Under the pieces are notes generated by a model. That model made no database searches, was not told where the DNA came from, and saw only the letters and a program-made list of their open reading frames with translations. Positions 6,049 through 6,595 of a stretch of 6,595 nt of DNA are shown piece after piece. How positions within the stretch are numbered: position 1 is the first letter of the stretch; each line of letters opens with the position of its first letter. The position numbers and the translations under genes are program-made. Source of the DNA: Chloroflexota bacterium (GTDB taxonomy: Bacteria; Chloroflexota; Dehalococcoidia; GIF9; UBA5629); contig JAPLHJ010000054.1 of NCBI GenBank assembly GCA_026389675.1, positions 1-6,595 of the forward strand, written 5' to 3'.

Positions 6049-6595
6049 ATGGTTTCGAAAAACTTCGATGTCGTTGTAGTTGGGTCAGGGGTAGGGGGAC
6101 TGGCCACCGCGGCCATCCTCGCGTCAAAGGAAGGTAAAAAAGTCCTGGTCCTGGAAAAGGAATCCTTCTACGGCGGGCGCATCCTTAGCTTCTATGGAAA
6201 GGACAACAATCTGTGGATAATGGACAAGGAGTATTCCTATAAGGATCTGCAGAGGGCGCTGGCCAGCACCGGCACCTGGATCACACATGATACACCATCT
6301 TTCGAGTCCGTTGTCAAGAAGGGTTGGTTCAACCACTGCATCAATGATGGCGGGCATGGCCTGTTCTGGGGCGACCGCGGCCGGATCACCTACCTCTGCA
6401 AGTACCTGGGCAAGCCTATTTATATGAAGACCAACAAGGGGTTCGTGGTCATAGACAACAAGGACCAGACCAAATGGCACCAGGTTGAGCACGGCAAGCC
6501 CTATGAGTGGATGAGCGCCGGGGGCAAGTCGGCCAGGAAGCTGCTCAGGGAGATGGCAATGCTGACCTTTGATCAGATCGAGCAGATGAAGGGAT
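6049..6595 (+). CDS. FAD-dependent, CrtI/phytoene-desaturase-like oxidoreductase, 3'-truncated by window
   Basis: The first 182 residues are present and the frame is open at the window end. The N-terminal Rossmann motif is GSGVGG at 12-17 (GxGxxG), after DVVVV, with the ribose-binding Glu36 at the end of the second strand (VLVLEKE). YGGR follows at 41-44, the standard CrtI/amine-oxidase-like dinucleotide-binding pattern. After that come a lysine- and aromatic-rich stretch and INDGGHGLFWGDRG, reminiscent of the NDGGHxL... segment in CrtI-like oxidoreductases of anaerobes. Full-length relatives usually exceed 400 residues, so most of the substrate domain lies outside. The start has AGGAGGG at 6033-6039, 9 nt before the ATG, just after a short TA-rich run. 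As the operon's fourth gene it likely performs a flavin redox step (desaturation or saturation) on a pathway intermediate. The exact reaction is unknown. Confidence 0.88.
   Translation, partial: MVSKNFDVVVVGSGVGGLATAAILASKEGKKVLVLEKESFYGGRILSFYGKDNNLWIMDKEYSYKDLQRALASTGTWITHDTPSFESVVKKGWFNHCINDGGHGLFWGDRGRITYLCKYLGKPIYMKTNKGFVVIDNKDQTKWHQVEHGKPYEWMSAGGKSARKLLREMAMLTFDQIEQMKG

Noticed and set aside
1..6595. CRISPR arrays, tRNA or rRNA genes, insertion sequences, attachment sites
   Set aside because: I saw no regularly spaced repeats, no cloverleaf-like or rRNA sequence, and no transposase motifs or terminal inverted repeats in either strand.

Overview
The window looks like part of a catabolic acyl-CoA locus from a bacterium, probably an anaerobe. 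The GC content appears to be a little above 50 percent, and the coding regions use ATA (Ile) and AGG (Arg) freely. An acyl-CoA ligase, an acyl-CoA dehydrogenase, an AbfD/HpaB-family flavoprotein, an SDR and a CrtI-like flavoprotein together resemble loci I know from sediment anaerobes such as Dehalococcoidia (Chloroflexota) or Desulfobacterota. That taxonomic guess is an inference; no rRNA or other marker gene is present.

Layout. (1) 3-1595 (+): an acyl-CoA synthetase of the AMP-binding family, cut off at its 5' end by the window edge. (2) 1653-2279 (-): a TetR-family regulator with a GTG start, convergent with the synthetase. (3) 2280-2622: a 343-bp divergent control region. It holds a good sigma70-type promoter for each direction, an inverted repeat over the regulator's own -10 box, and a leader of about 160 nt with small hairpins. 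(4) 2623-3777 (+): an acyl-CoA dehydrogenase. (5) 3798-5217 (+): an AbfD/HpaB-family protein whose first 15 codons lie in a different frame from the rest, an apparent frameshift near 3843-3846. (6) 5239-6006 (+): a DHRS4-like SDR. (7) 6049 to beyond 6595 (+): an FAD-dependent, phytoene-desaturase-like oxidoreductase cut off by the window end. Genes 4-7 are separated by 20-42 bp, each has a strong Shine-Dalgarno sequence, and they very likely form one operon driven from about 2425-2454.

How the genes may work together (inference). The ligase activates a carboxylic acid to its CoA thioester and the dehydrogenase introduces a double bond. The AbfD/HpaB-like protein may hydrate, dehydrate, isomerise or hydroxylate the product. 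The SDR would oxidise or reduce a hydroxyl/keto group, and the CrtI-like protein would carry out a further flavin redox step. The TetR protein, whose C-terminal half resembles the KstR2/FadR-like group, would sense an acyl-CoA and control the divergent promoters. The substrate cannot be read from the sequence.

The most interesting points are three. The AbfD/HpaB-like protein resembles 4-hydroxybutyryl-CoA dehydratase in several motifs but lacks three of its four iron-sulphur ligands. The acyl-CoA dehydrogenase has Gly where most family members have the catalytic Glu, but has a Glu at the alternative position used by isovaleryl-CoA dehydrogenase. The third is the frameshift near the start of gene 5.
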